Shown: piece after piece, positions 14,618 through 21,467 of the stretch | Numbering within the stretch: the first letter of the stretch is position 1 | How the letters are laid out: every line of letters starts with the position of its first letter | The notes under the pieces: generated by a model | Seen by the model: the letters and a program-made list of their open reading frames with translations, nothing else | Told to the model about the DNA's origin: nothing | Databases searched by the model: none | Assembly (NCBI GenBank): GCA_046262635.1 | Contig: JBHEMK010000062.1 | Span: 1 to 25,830 of the forward strand | DNA: 25,830 nt | Source of the DNA: JBHEMK01 sp046262635 | GTDB lineage: Bacteria > Actinomycetota > Thermoleophilia > Gaiellales > Gaiellaceae | Direction: 5' to 3' | Made by a program: the position numbers and the translations under genes

Positions 14618-16195
14618 GTGGGGTTCACGAGCCACGACCAGCTGATCCTGCTCGCCCTGGTTGCCGCAGTCGCGGGCCTGACGGCGCTCGCGCCCGCGCT
14701 GCGCGTGCCCTATCCGATCCTGCTCGTCCTGGGCGGCCTCGCGCTCGGGTTCGTCCCGGGTATGCCGAGGGGCGCGCTGCCGCCGGATCTGGTGCTTGTC
14801 GGTGCCGCCGCCGCTCCTCTACTCGGGGGGCCTCTTCACGTCGCTGCGTGACCTGCGGGCGAATGTCGTTCCCATCGGCCTGCTTGCAGTCGGGCTCGTC
14901 GGCGCGACGATGATCGTCGTCGCCGCCGTGGCGCACGAGGCAATCGGCGGCCTGAGCTGGCCGGCCGCCTTCGTCCTCGGAGCCGTCGTCGCGCCGACGG
15001 ATCCGGCCGCCGCGACCTCGACCGCCGGCGCCTGGGGGTGCCCCGGCGCGTCGTCACGATCGTGGAGGGCGAGAGCCTCGTCAACGACGGTTCCGCGCTC
15101 GCCCTCTACCGGGCCGCCGTCATCGCCGCCGTCGCGGGCGCCTTCTCGCTCGGCGATGCGACACTCCGCTTCGTTCTGGGCGTCCTCGGGGGCGTCGCGG
15201 TCGGACTCGCCGTCGGCTGGATCGTCGCGCGGATCCGGATCCGGCTCGACAACATCCCCGCCGAGATGACGATCTCGCTGCTGACGGGCTACCTCGCCTA
15301 CATCCCGGCGAACGCGCTCCACGTCTCCGGGGTGCTCGCGGCGGTGACGGTCGGCGTCTATCTCGGCTGGCGCGCTCCGGAGCTCTCGACGCCGGCGATG
15401 CGGATCCAGGGCAACGCCGTCTGGGAGACGCTCGTCTTCCTGTTGAACGCGCTCCTCTTCACTCTGCTCGGCTTCCAGCTACAAGGGATCCTCGACGCGC
15501 TCTCCGGCCGTTCTGCCGGCGTCCTCGTCGCCGACGGGGCGCTCGTGACGCTGACGGTCGTCGGCGTCCGCCTCGTGTCGGCCTATCCGTTGACGTATCT
15601 CTCGCGGGGGACCCGCGGGCGCGAGCCCGCGCCGTCCTGGAAGAAGCCGGCCCTGGTCGGCTGGATGGGGATGCGCGGCGCGGTCTCTCTGGCCGCGGCG
15701 CTCGCGCTTCCGCTCCAGACCGACGCGGGCCGGCCGTTCCCTGGGCGAGCGCTGATCATCTTCCTTGCCTTCTGCGTCATCCTCGGCACGCTCATCGTCC
15801 AGGGCCTGACTCTCCCGCTCCTGATCCGGGTGCTGCGAATCGAGGAGGACGGAACCGGGGCGAAGGAGGAGGCAAAGGCGCGGATCCACGCGGCCGAGGC
15901 CGCGCTCGAGCGGCTCGACGAGCTGATCGAGGAAGACTGGGTGCGCCCAGACACGGCCGAGCCGTTGCGGGCCCAGTACGGGTTCCGGCGGACGCGGTTC
16001 GCGGCCCGGTTCGACGGTGAGGATGACGGGTCGATGGAGCAGCGCTCGCTGAGCTTCCAGCGCCTCCGGCACGAGCTGCTCGAGGCTGAGCGGGCGGCGG
16101 TCGTCCGGCTCCGAGGCGAGGGCCGGATCGGCGACGACGTCATGCACAGGATCGAGCGCGACCTCGATCTCGAGGACTCGCGGCTCGACTACTGA
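14618..16195 (+). pseudogene. CPA1 Na+/H+ antiporter, reading frame broken twice
   Basis: GTG 14618 with a GAAGG ribosome-binding site seven bases upstream starts a monovalent cation:proton antiporter-1 protein that would be about 525 residues, normal for the family. Three consecutive pieces lie in different frames. From 14618 to about 14800 it reads VPYPILLVLGGLALGFVPG...PPDLVLV. From about 14800 to about 15030 it reads PPPLLYSGGLFTSLRDLRANVVP...APTDPAAAT, in a frame one base later. From about 15032 to 16195 the original frame resumes with LGVPRRVVTIVEGESLVNDGSALALYR. Functional residues survive (TDP, ND, the Arg in GMRGAVSLAAALALP), and the long soluble tail is open to the stop. This suggests a very recent lesion or two sequence errors. 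It converges with the next gene, the two stop regions overlapping by 7 bases. Confidence 0.85.
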
Positions 16196-17313
16196 CAGTC
16201 GACGCGGCCGGCCCGGATCTCCGCCGCGGCCCGCCGGAGCGCCGCAAAGGCGGGTTTGCGCGTGCCATCGGGCCAGAGCAGCCCGGACTGCCACCCGACG
16301 AGCCGGGCCTCGTCGGTGAGCTCGAAGTTGAAGTAGGCGCCGACGGAGGCCTGGCAGGCCGCGAGCCGCAGGGACGCGCCGAGGTGGTCGGCCTGCAGGA
16401 GTGCCGTCGCCGTCGCAGCGTCGTTCTCCCGGCCCGAGTAGAGGTGCCGCTTCCCCGGCGGGACGCTCGATTGGAACCCATCTTCGAGGTACCAGACGGT
16501 CACGCCGCCGGAGCCGGGGAGCGGCTGCGGCGTGCCCGCGAACGCCAGCCGGAGCGCGCCCAGGAGTTCGCCGTAGTCGCCCTGCCCCAGCGTGCCGTCG
16601 GTGTGCCGCGCGGAGGGCGGCTCGCGCGAGCCCAGCGGGTACGGATTGTGTCCGAAGGTATCGACGAGCCGGCGGGTGCGGCCGCTCGAGCGGTAGGCCG
16701 CCCCGAGCGCGGCGAGGAACGCCGCCGGGTTGTGGTGGGACGCGGTCGAATCGAGTGCGTTCGCATCCGGACGCTCTGCGTGCAGCGCGTCCCAGCAGCG
16801 CGCGAGCAGGGACGCGTAGCGGGGGGCGCCGGCTGCACGGGGCCAGTACGTGGGGTTGTTGGCCTCGTTCCAGACGACGACGTCGCGAGCGGAGGGGACG
16901 CGGGCGAGTGCGCGGCGCGCGAAGCCGCAGAACCGGTGCTGCGCTGTTGCCGTCAGCGGCGCGTCCCCCGCGAAGCCGAAGACCGCGAGCACCACGCGCT
17001 CACCGTGCAGCGCCAGGTTCTGGGCCCGGGCCAGGTAGGTCTCCGTCACGCCGCCCGGGCGGGCCTCGCCGTGCCACGGGATCCAGATCCGGACCGCCGA
17101 GACCCCGAGCTCCCGGTACGACGCGAGAGGCACATCGGGACGGTCGATCCACTTCACCGTGTCGTCGTCGACGCCGACGAGCAGCAGCGGGGAAGGGCGG
17201 ACCGGCCTGAGCAGGATCGCGACGATCAAGCCCGTGATGACGAGTGCGAGCAGGACGAGCGCGGCGGGTCGCGGTCTGATCGCGGCGGCGTCGCGCTGAC
17301 GGCGAATCCTCAC
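16189..17313 (-). CDS. Membrane-anchored clan-A glycoside-hydrolase-like protein (paralogue 2)
   Basis: 374 residues from GTG 17313. Unlike paralogue 1 it has a single N-terminal membrane helix (ALVLLALVITGLIVAILL) after a basic stretch, and no obvious cleavage site, so it is probably anchored with its catalytic domain outside. The domain begins LLLVGVDDDTVKW and carries DVVVWNEANNPTYWP (possible acid/base Glu) and VTVWYLEDGFQSS (possible nucleophile Glu). QHRFCGFA, DTFGHNPYP, YFNFELTDEARL and GWQSGLLWPDGTRKPA match paralogue 1 almost word for word. The gene stands alone on this strand, behind the 800-base intergenic region. Its last codons overlap the antiporter stop tail to tail. Function on a cell-surface glycan is inferred; no substrate is known. 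Confidence 0.75.
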   Translation of the reverse strand: MRIRRQRDAAAIRPRPAALVLLALVITGLIVAILLRPVRPSPLLLVGVDDDTVKWIDRPDVPLASYRELGVSAVRIWIPWHGEARPGGVTETYLARAQNLALHGERVVLAVFGFAGDAPLTATAQHRFCGFARRALARVPSARDVVVWNEANNPTYWPRAAGAPRYASLLARCWDALHAERPDANALDSTASHHNPAAFLAALGAAYRSSGRTRRLVDTFGHNPYPLGSREPPSARHTDGTLGQGDYGELLGALRLAFAGTPQPLPGSGGVTVWYLEDGFQSSVPPGKRHLYSGRENDAATATALLQADHLGASLRLAACQASVGAYFNFELTDEARLVGWQSGLLWPDGTRKPAFAALRRAAAEIRAGRVDCQ

Positions 17314-17382
17314 TGGCTCACCCGATCGAGGGATCGCGAGCCCGGCCGGTGAAACGGCGGTAGTACCACCGGCTCCGGGTCG

Positions 17383-17444
17383 CGGAGGAACGGCACGTCC
17401 GGGTTAGGATCGGCTCGACCATGCGGAATCTCACGGAGGAACGG
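17383..17444 (+). repeat. Direct repeat CGGAGGAACGG, two copies
   Basis: The 11-mer CGGAGGAACGG occurs at 17383-17393 and again at 17434-17444, 51 bases apart start to start, upstream of paralogue 2 (on its strand) and ahead of the short frames on the + strand. It could be a regulator site pair or chance G-rich ribosome-binding-like sequence. Confidence 0.35.
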
Positions 17445-17633
17445 GTCCTTTCATGACGGTTCAGCTCAGCGGGAAGAGCCCGCGGGACTTGGACAGAGCC
17501 CTGGAGGTGGCGCCGAGGAGCGCCCGTCTTCAACCAAGATCAGCCGGGGCGCGCGCTCCGGCGGCGGGAGCGACCCAGGTGTCCAGGTTCGGCACTTGCG
17601 TTGCATCATGGACCGAGACGGGCAAGCCTGGGT

Positions 17634-17731
17634 GGCGAGACCGGGAGCTACATCGGAGGTTGCTGGAGGGGGTGGCAACCCCTGAGTCTCAGGTCGTGCG
17701 GCCACCGTCGTGGACTGCTCCCGGTCTCGCC
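17634..17731. repeat. 15-bp perfect inverted repeat enclosing a branched structure
   Basis: GGCGAGACCGGGAGC at 17634-17648 pairs perfectly with GCTCCCGGTCTCGCC at 17717-17731. The 68 bases between hold several smaller pairings: GGTTGC with GCAACC, GGGGT-GGCA-ACCCC, CCTGA-GTC-TCAGG, and CCAC-CGTC-GTGG, some mutually exclusive (GGTGGC can also pair with GCCACC). This looks like a structured RNA element, transcribed from either strand, or a small palindromic insertion. No flanking target-site duplication is visible. It does not match a riboswitch or ncRNA class that I can name. Confidence 0.6.
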
Positions 17732-17971
17732 TCTCGCGCGCCCTGACCGCCCGCCCAGGCGCAGTGGAGGCCGTCCGGTCGTGCTGGTCGCCGCGCGAGC
17801 CTGACGGGAACGAGCTCGGCGAAGCCCATTGCGGGTTCCCCGATTCCACCGTCGGAGATTCTTGCTGATCAGGTGGCCGACCGTTCAGACTGTTGCGGAT
17901 CGTGCCGCGCCGGCCCGGCGGCCGTACACGGCGCACTTCGTCGTCGAGGCGATCGACATTCGAGCGTTATC

Positions 17972-17986
17972 GGCGTGAGGCACGCC
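17972..17986. terminator. Hairpin downstream of the sugar transferase gene
   Basis: GGCGTG, AGG, CACGCC form a six-pair stem with a three-base loop, about 145 bases beyond the stop of the minus-strand sugar transferase gene. There is no T-tract. It is a candidate factor-dependent or hairpin-only terminator. Confidence 0.25.
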
Positions 17987-18129
17987 ACAAGTTCCTGGGC
18001 ACCATGCCTCTTACACGTGAGGGAGCCTGTGCGGGGGCCCGTTGCGGCTTGGGGCAAACCGAGGCTCGCGCGCCCTCCTTCCCGCACCGCGGATCGGGTG
18101 GCTCGAGCGCCGAGCTGGGATCGACGGCA

Positions 18130-18813
18130 TCACCGGGGTCTGAGGAGGCCTCGGAGCGACTGACGCAGCACACGCCAGCCCGTGGCGACGACCGTGCGCA
18201 GGTAGAGCGGCACGGAGCGGTCCGCGATCCACTCGAGGTCGTGCGCGAGCTTCTCGGCCATCGACGTCTCGTAGCCGTGACGCACCTGGGCGAATCCGGT
18301 TAGACCCGGACGGACGACGAGCCGCTGCCAGTAGGCGGGCAGGTCGCGGGCGAGCTGCTCGAAGAAGATGGGGCGGATCGGCCTGGGGCCGACGAGGCTC
18401 ATCTCGCCGCGGAGCACGTTCCAGAACTGGGGGATCTCGTCGAGCTGGGTCGCCTTCAGCCAGCGGCCGACCGGCGTGAACTCGTTCTCGGTGCGGGAGA
18501 CGAGCTCGGTGCCGAGGAAGGGGCCGAGGCGGTTCTCCGCGTCCGGCTTGAGCGTGCGGAACTTGATCATCAGGAAGATGCGGCCGCCCCGGCCGACCCG
18601 CTCCCCGACGTAGAAGATCGGGCGCCCGCTGCTCGCGAGTGTCGCCAGCGCGATCAGCAGGATGAGCGGCAGCAAGACGAGCAGGAAGAGCGCCGAGAAG
18701 GCGACGTCGAGCAGCCGCAGCAGCGCGTCGCGGCGGCGCGTGGGGGTCGCGGACGCGAGCTGGCGGTAGCCACGGATCAGCGTGTCCTCGAGCCGCGGAG
18801 TCGTCTCGGGCAC
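18130..18813 (-). CDS. Initiating sugar-phosphate transferase (PglC/WcaJ type)
   Basis: 227 residues from GTG 18813; ATG 18852 in the same frame would add 13 less typical residues. It belongs to the bacterial sugar transferase family, monotopic enzymes that move a sugar-1-phosphate from a UDP-sugar to undecaprenyl phosphate, starting assembly of a polysaccharide or glycan. One N-terminal membrane segment (VAFSALFLLVLLPLILLIALATL) is followed by the catalytic core: SGRPIFYVGERVGRGGRIFLMIKFRT, TPVGRWLKATQLDEIPQFWNVLRGEMSLVGPRP and RPGLTGFAQV. The short length without extra N-terminal domains fits the PglC type. It lies 10 kb from the aminotransferase and 4,6-dehydratase pair, which could supply its UDP-diamino or amino-dideoxy sugar. 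Divergent from the LysR gene across 64 bases. Confidence 0.93.
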   Translation of the reverse strand: MPETTPRLEDTLIRGYRQLASATPTRRRDALLRLLDVAFSALFLLVLLPLILLIALATLASSGRPIFYVGERVGRGGRIFLMIKFRTLKPDAENRLGPFLGTELVSRTENEFTPVGRWLKATQLDEIPQFWNVLRGEMSLVGPRPIRPIFFEQLARDLPAYWQRLVVRPGLTGFAQVRHGYETSMAEKLAHDLEWIADRSVPLYLRTVVATGWRVLRQSLRGLLRPR

Positions 18814-18863
18814 GCGCCGGATGCTAGACCCTGGCGCGGGAGCCGTCTCCATCCTTGCGCAGG

Positions 18864-18880
18864 CATAATGATTGCTTATG
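18864..18880. promoter_or_regulatory. LysR-type palindrome CATAA-N7-TTATG
   Basis: CATAA at 18864-18868 and TTATG at 18876-18880 form an inverted repeat with seven bases between. It contains the 15-base T-N11-A pattern of LysR-type operators; the CcpC regulator of Bacillus is known to use ATAA-N7-TTAT dyads. The site is strikingly AT-rich for this genome. It sits in the divergent gap and its right arm is the start codon of the LysR gene, so binding there would suit self-repression and might also act on the sugar transferase gene. Confidence 0.5.
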
Positions 18881-19771
18881 GACACCCGACAGCTCGCTGC
18901 CTTCTGCGCCGTGGTCGAGCGCAAGAGCTTCTCGCACGCAGCGGAGCGGCTGGGGGTCACCCAGCCTGCGGTGAGCCTGCAGATCCGCTCGCTCGAGAGA
19001 CGGCTCGGGCGGCAGCTGCTCGATCGCTCCGGACGGCGCGTCGAGCCGACCGAGGCCGGGCTCAGGCTGTACCGCAACGCGCAACGGCTGCTCGCTCTCG
19101 AGGAGCAGCTGTTCAGCGAGCTCGAGGAGGAAGGGGACGGGGCGCTCACCGGGCGCCTCGAGATCGGCGCCTCCTCGGGCCCCGGGGGGACGGTGCTCCC
19201 GATGCTGCTGTGCGAGTTCCAGCGCCGGCATTCCGCTGTGCACGTGGCGCTGTCGGTTTCGGACACCCAGCGCGTCGTCGACCAGGTGGCGCGGCGCGAG
19301 CTCGAGCTTGGCGTCGTCGGCGCCGCGCGCAGGCACCGCGCCGTCGTCTTCGAGCCGTTCTTCCGTGACGAGGTGGTGCTCGCGTGTCCACCCGGGCATC
19401 CGTTCGCGGGCAGGGAGCTCACGCTCGATGATCTCCGCGAGGAGCCGCTGATCGTCATGCAGGAAGGCGCCGGCGTCCGCCAGGTGATCGAGGACGAGCT
19501 CCGGGGGGTCGGTGTCCGCCTGCGCGACCTGCGGGTCGGCATGGAGCTCGGGTTACAGGAGTCGGTGCACAGCGCGGTCGCCGCCGGCTACGGCGTCACA
19601 TTCATCTCGCGCTCGGCGATCGAGGCCGACCTCGCCGCGGGCAGGATCGCCGTCGCGCGCGTCGTCGGGCTCGACCCCGCCCGAGAGATCTCCCTGGTAC
19701 GGGCGAGCGGACGCGCCGAGACGCGTGTTGCCCAGGCGTTCGTCGCATTCGCGCGCGAACGGCTCGGATGA
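18878..19771 (+). CDS. LysR-family transcriptional regulator
   Basis: 297 residues from ATG 18878. The winged helix-turn-helix is at the N-terminus (MDTRQLAAFCAVVERKSFSHAAERLGVTQPAVSLQIRSLE, then LGRQLLDRSGRRVEPTEAG). A linker helix (AQRLLALEEQLFSELEEE) leads to the effector domain beginning LEIGASSGPGGTVLPMLLCEFQRRH, with FEPFFRDEVVLACPPGHP and SVHSAVAAGYGVTFISRSAI typical of the CysL/CbbR side of the family. Its stop overlaps the following dehydrogenase gene as ATGA, an arrangement rare for LysR genes, whose targets are usually divergent. That suggests the dehydrogenase is co-expressed with, and perhaps controlled by, this protein. A LysR-like palindrome overlaps its own start codon. The effector is unknown. 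Confidence 0.92.
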   Translation: MDTRQLAAFCAVVERKSFSHAAERLGVTQPAVSLQIRSLERRLGRQLLDRSGRRVEPTEAGLRLYRNAQRLLALEEQLFSELEEEGDGALTGRLEIGASSGPGGTVLPMLLCEFQRRHSAVHVALSVSDTQRVVDQVARRELELGVVGAARRHRAVVFEPFFRDEVVLACPPGHPFAGRELTLDDLREEPLIVMQEGAGVRQVIEDELRGVGVRLRDLRVGMELGLQESVHSAVAAGYGVTFISRSAIEADLAAGRIAVARVVGLDPAREISLVRASGRAETRVAQAFVAFARERLG

Positions 19772-20736
19772 TCGTCCGGTGGGGCCTCGAGGCGCTGCCC
19801 CCGTTACTCGAGGAGCTCGGGCTCACCCGGCCGTTCGTGGTCGCGGGGCCGCGATGGGACGGCGTCGAGCTTGGGGTTAAAGCGGCGGGGGGCTGGCGGG
19901 AGGTGCCGTCGGACCGGATCGTCGAGGCCGCGCGCGCGGGGCGCGCCGCCGACTCGCTCCTCGCCGTGGGTGGAGGCAGCGCGATCGATCTCGGCAAGGC
20001 CGTTGCCGCCGAGACCGGCCTCGCTCTTGTCTCCGTGCCGACCACCTACGCCGGTGCCGAGTGGACACCGTACTTCGGCGTCCGGGACCGTGAGCGGCTG
20101 ATGCGCGGCGGCGGCAGCGGCGCGCGGCTCGCAGGAGCCGTCTACGAGCCGAGGCTAACGCTCGGGCTACCGCACGCGACGACGGGCGGGACTGCGATGA
20201 ACGCCCTGGCGCACTGCGCCGAGGCGCTCTACGTCCAGGGGCACAACGCCGAGGCTGACGCACACGCCCTCGCCGGTGCAGCGTTGATCGGCACCTGGCT
20301 TCCCCGCGCCCTCGACGACGGGCATGACCTCGAGGCGCGGACCCGCCTGCTCGAGGGCGCCTGCGAGGCCGGAGCGGCGCTGGGCGGCTCGATGCTGGGG
20401 CTCGCGCATGCGCTCGCGCAGGTCGTCGGCGGCCGCTACGGGCTTCCGCACGGGACCCTGAATGGGATCTGCCTTCCGGCCGCAATCCGCTTCAACAGCG
20501 AGCTCGCGCCCGCGGCCGTGCGCCGATTCGGCGAGGCGCTGGGCGCCAACGACCCGGCCGCGCGCGTCGAGGAGCTTGCGGCGCTCGCCGGCCCAAGTCG
20601 TCTGCGGGAGCTGGATGTTCCGGAGTCTCACTTGGGGGAGCTCGCGGCCGTGGTTGCCGGACGGCCGGGCAACCTCGCCAATCCCCGCCCGGCAAACCCC
20701 GCGGAGATCGAGGCGGTCCTCCACTCTATCTGGTGA
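19768..20736 (+). CDS. Maleylacetate reductase-like iron-containing dehydrogenase
   Basis: 322 residues, ATG overlapping the LysR stop. The protein has the iron-containing alcohol dehydrogenase fold: an N-terminal NAD(P)-binding part with LLAVGGGSAIDLGKAVA, then VSVPTTYAGAEWTPYFGV, which closely follows the maleylacetate reductase version of this loop. The helical metal domain follows (GTAMNALAHCAEALY, LGLAHALAQVVGGRYGLPHGTLNGICLP). The His residues expected to bind metal are present. The position usually occupied by Asp in alcohol dehydrogenases reads Asn (MNALAHC), as in many maleylacetate reductases. Those enzymes reduce maleylacetate to 3-oxoadipate in chlorocatechol, hydroxyquinol and resorcinol degradation, but no ring-cleavage gene is near, so the substrate stays open. 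It is slightly shorter than typical 350-residue members. Confidence 0.85.
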   Translation: MIVRWGLEALPPLLEELGLTRPFVVAGPRWDGVELGVKAAGGWREVPSDRIVEAARAGRAADSLLAVGGGSAIDLGKAVAAETGLALVSVPTTYAGAEWTPYFGVRDRERLMRGGGSGARLAGAVYEPRLTLGLPHATTGGTAMNALAHCAEALYVQGHNAEADAHALAGAALIGTWLPRALDDGHDLEARTRLLEGACEAGAALGGSMLGLAHALAQVVGGRYGLPHGTLNGICLPAAIRFNSELAPAAVRRFGEALGANDPAARVEELAALAGPSRLRELDVPESHLGELAAVVAGRPGNLANPRPANPAEIEAVLHSIW

Positions 20737-20738
20737 CT

Positions 20739-21467
20739 TCAGCGGTACCGCTGTCCTTCGTCCCGCCGGTAGCCCCAGACGGCGAAAAGCGCGAAGGCGG
20801 CGCCGTATCCCGCCAGGGCGAGCCAGTGACCCGCCTGCCAGGGCCGGTCGGTCGCCGCAGGCCAGAGCACGTCGCCCCACTGGCGCGTCGGCAGCCCCCA
20901 CGTCACGCGCGTGATCAGGTGCGGCAGGTCGGTCGGCCCCGTCCAGAGTCCACCGGCGTATGAGAGCGTCAGGTAGAGGATGTTCGCCACGGGCAGGGCG
21001 CCCTTCGGCGGCAGCCAGTAGCCGAGTGCGATCCCGAGCAGAGTGAACGGCACGCTCCCGGCGGCGAGTGCGATGGCCAGGCGAGTCCAATCGAGCGGCG
21101 AGAACCGTGGCGAGGTGGTCGGGAGGGCGATCGCCAGGACGACCCCGACCGAGACCGCGGCGAAACCGGCCGCGGAAAGTGCGCGTGCGCAGAGACGCGT
21201 CGTGACCCCGACCGGCAGCGTCCGGAGGAACGACTCCCAGGGCCGGCTCCGCTCCACGGCGATCGCCACTCCGAACTGGAAGAAGGCCACGCTCAGAACC
21301 GCATACGCGGCGAATGACGCCAGGAGGACCTCGGCGTGGCCGCTTGCGCGCGGCAGGGCGAAGAAGAGGAAGAAGATGGCCGGAAACGCCAGCGTCGGCA
21401 CGCTGAAGCTCGGATAGCGGAGCAGCTCGAGCGTGCCCGCTCGCGTGTGGGCGAGGACAAGGCTCAC
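20739..21467 (-). CDS. ABC-2 type transporter permease of the TOMM cluster
   Basis: 242 residues from GTG 21467, overlapping the ATPase stop as GTGA; the frame is open upstream but that part shadows the ATPase gene. It reads as an ABC-2 family permease with about six membrane segments (for example FPAIFFLFFALP, LLASFAAYAVLSVAFFQFGVAIAVE, FAAVSVGVVLAIALP, LAIALAAGSVPFTLLGIALGYWL, VANILYLTLSYAGGLW and LALAGYGAAFALFAVWG). The cytoplasmic loop ERSRPWESFLRTLP matches the position that contacts the ATPase. It is last in the TOMM operon, so export of, or immunity to, the modified peptide is the likely role. Its stop lies 2 bases from the stop of the convergent dehydrogenase gene. Confidence 0.88.
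   Translation of the reverse strand: MSLVLAHTRAGTLELLRYPSFSVPTLAFPAIFFLFFALPRASGHAEVLLASFAAYAVLSVAFFQFGVAIAVERSRPWESFLRTLPVGVTTRLCARALSAAGFAAVSVGVVLAIALPTTSPRFSPLDWTRLAIALAAGSVPFTLLGIALGYWLPPKGALPVANILYLTLSYAGGLWTGPTDLPHLITRVTWGLPTRQWGDVLWPAATDRPWQAGHWLALAGYGAAFALFAVWGYRRDEGQRYR

Larger units (their letters stand above)
17314..18129. other. Intergenic region of about 815 bases without a convincing gene
   Basis: Frames here lack the strong G/C third-position pattern of neighbouring genes. An 11-residue frame at 17421-17456 (MRNLTEERVLS) overlaps as ATGA with a 97-codon frame at 17453-17746, and GGAGGA lies 12 bases before the latter. That is too far for a good ribosome-binding site, and the product resembles no family I know. 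The region also holds an 11-base direct repeat (17383-17393 and 17434-17444), a strong 15-bp inverted repeat (17634-17731), and a six-pair hairpin at 17972-17986 (GGCGTG, AGG, CACGCC) that could end the sugar transferase transcript. Confidence 0.5.

Noticed and set aside
17460..17485. tRNA D-arm look-alike (cagctcagcgggaagagc)
   Set aside because: The D-arm pattern is there, but no anticodon stem, T-arm (GTTCGA-like) or acceptor pairing follows at the right distances.
17634..17731. Known riboswitch (glycine, TPP, cobalamin, c-di-GMP or c-di-AMP)
   Set aside because: Pieces such as GGCAACCC and CTCAGG recall the glycine aptamer, but the CCGAAGG core and the pairing order of these classes are missing, so I name no class.
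17634..17731. Insertion sequence or MITE with 15-bp terminal repeats
   Set aside because: No transposase frame and no flanking target duplication; a 98-base unit is better described as a structured element unless more copies are found.
17453..17746. 97-codon frame on the + strand as a gene
   Set aside because: Codon use lacks the G/C third-position bias of the neighbours, the ribosome-binding site is 12 bases away, the product is low-complexity and the frame runs across the strong inverted repeat.
17466..17936. 156-codon frame on the - strand as a gene
   Set aside because: Pro/Arg/Ser-rich with no domain character or ribosome-binding site; typical of chance open frames in GC-rich DNA.
18814..19542. 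Upstream extension of the sugar transferase frame
   Set aside because: It runs antisense through the LysR gene and has no family similarity.
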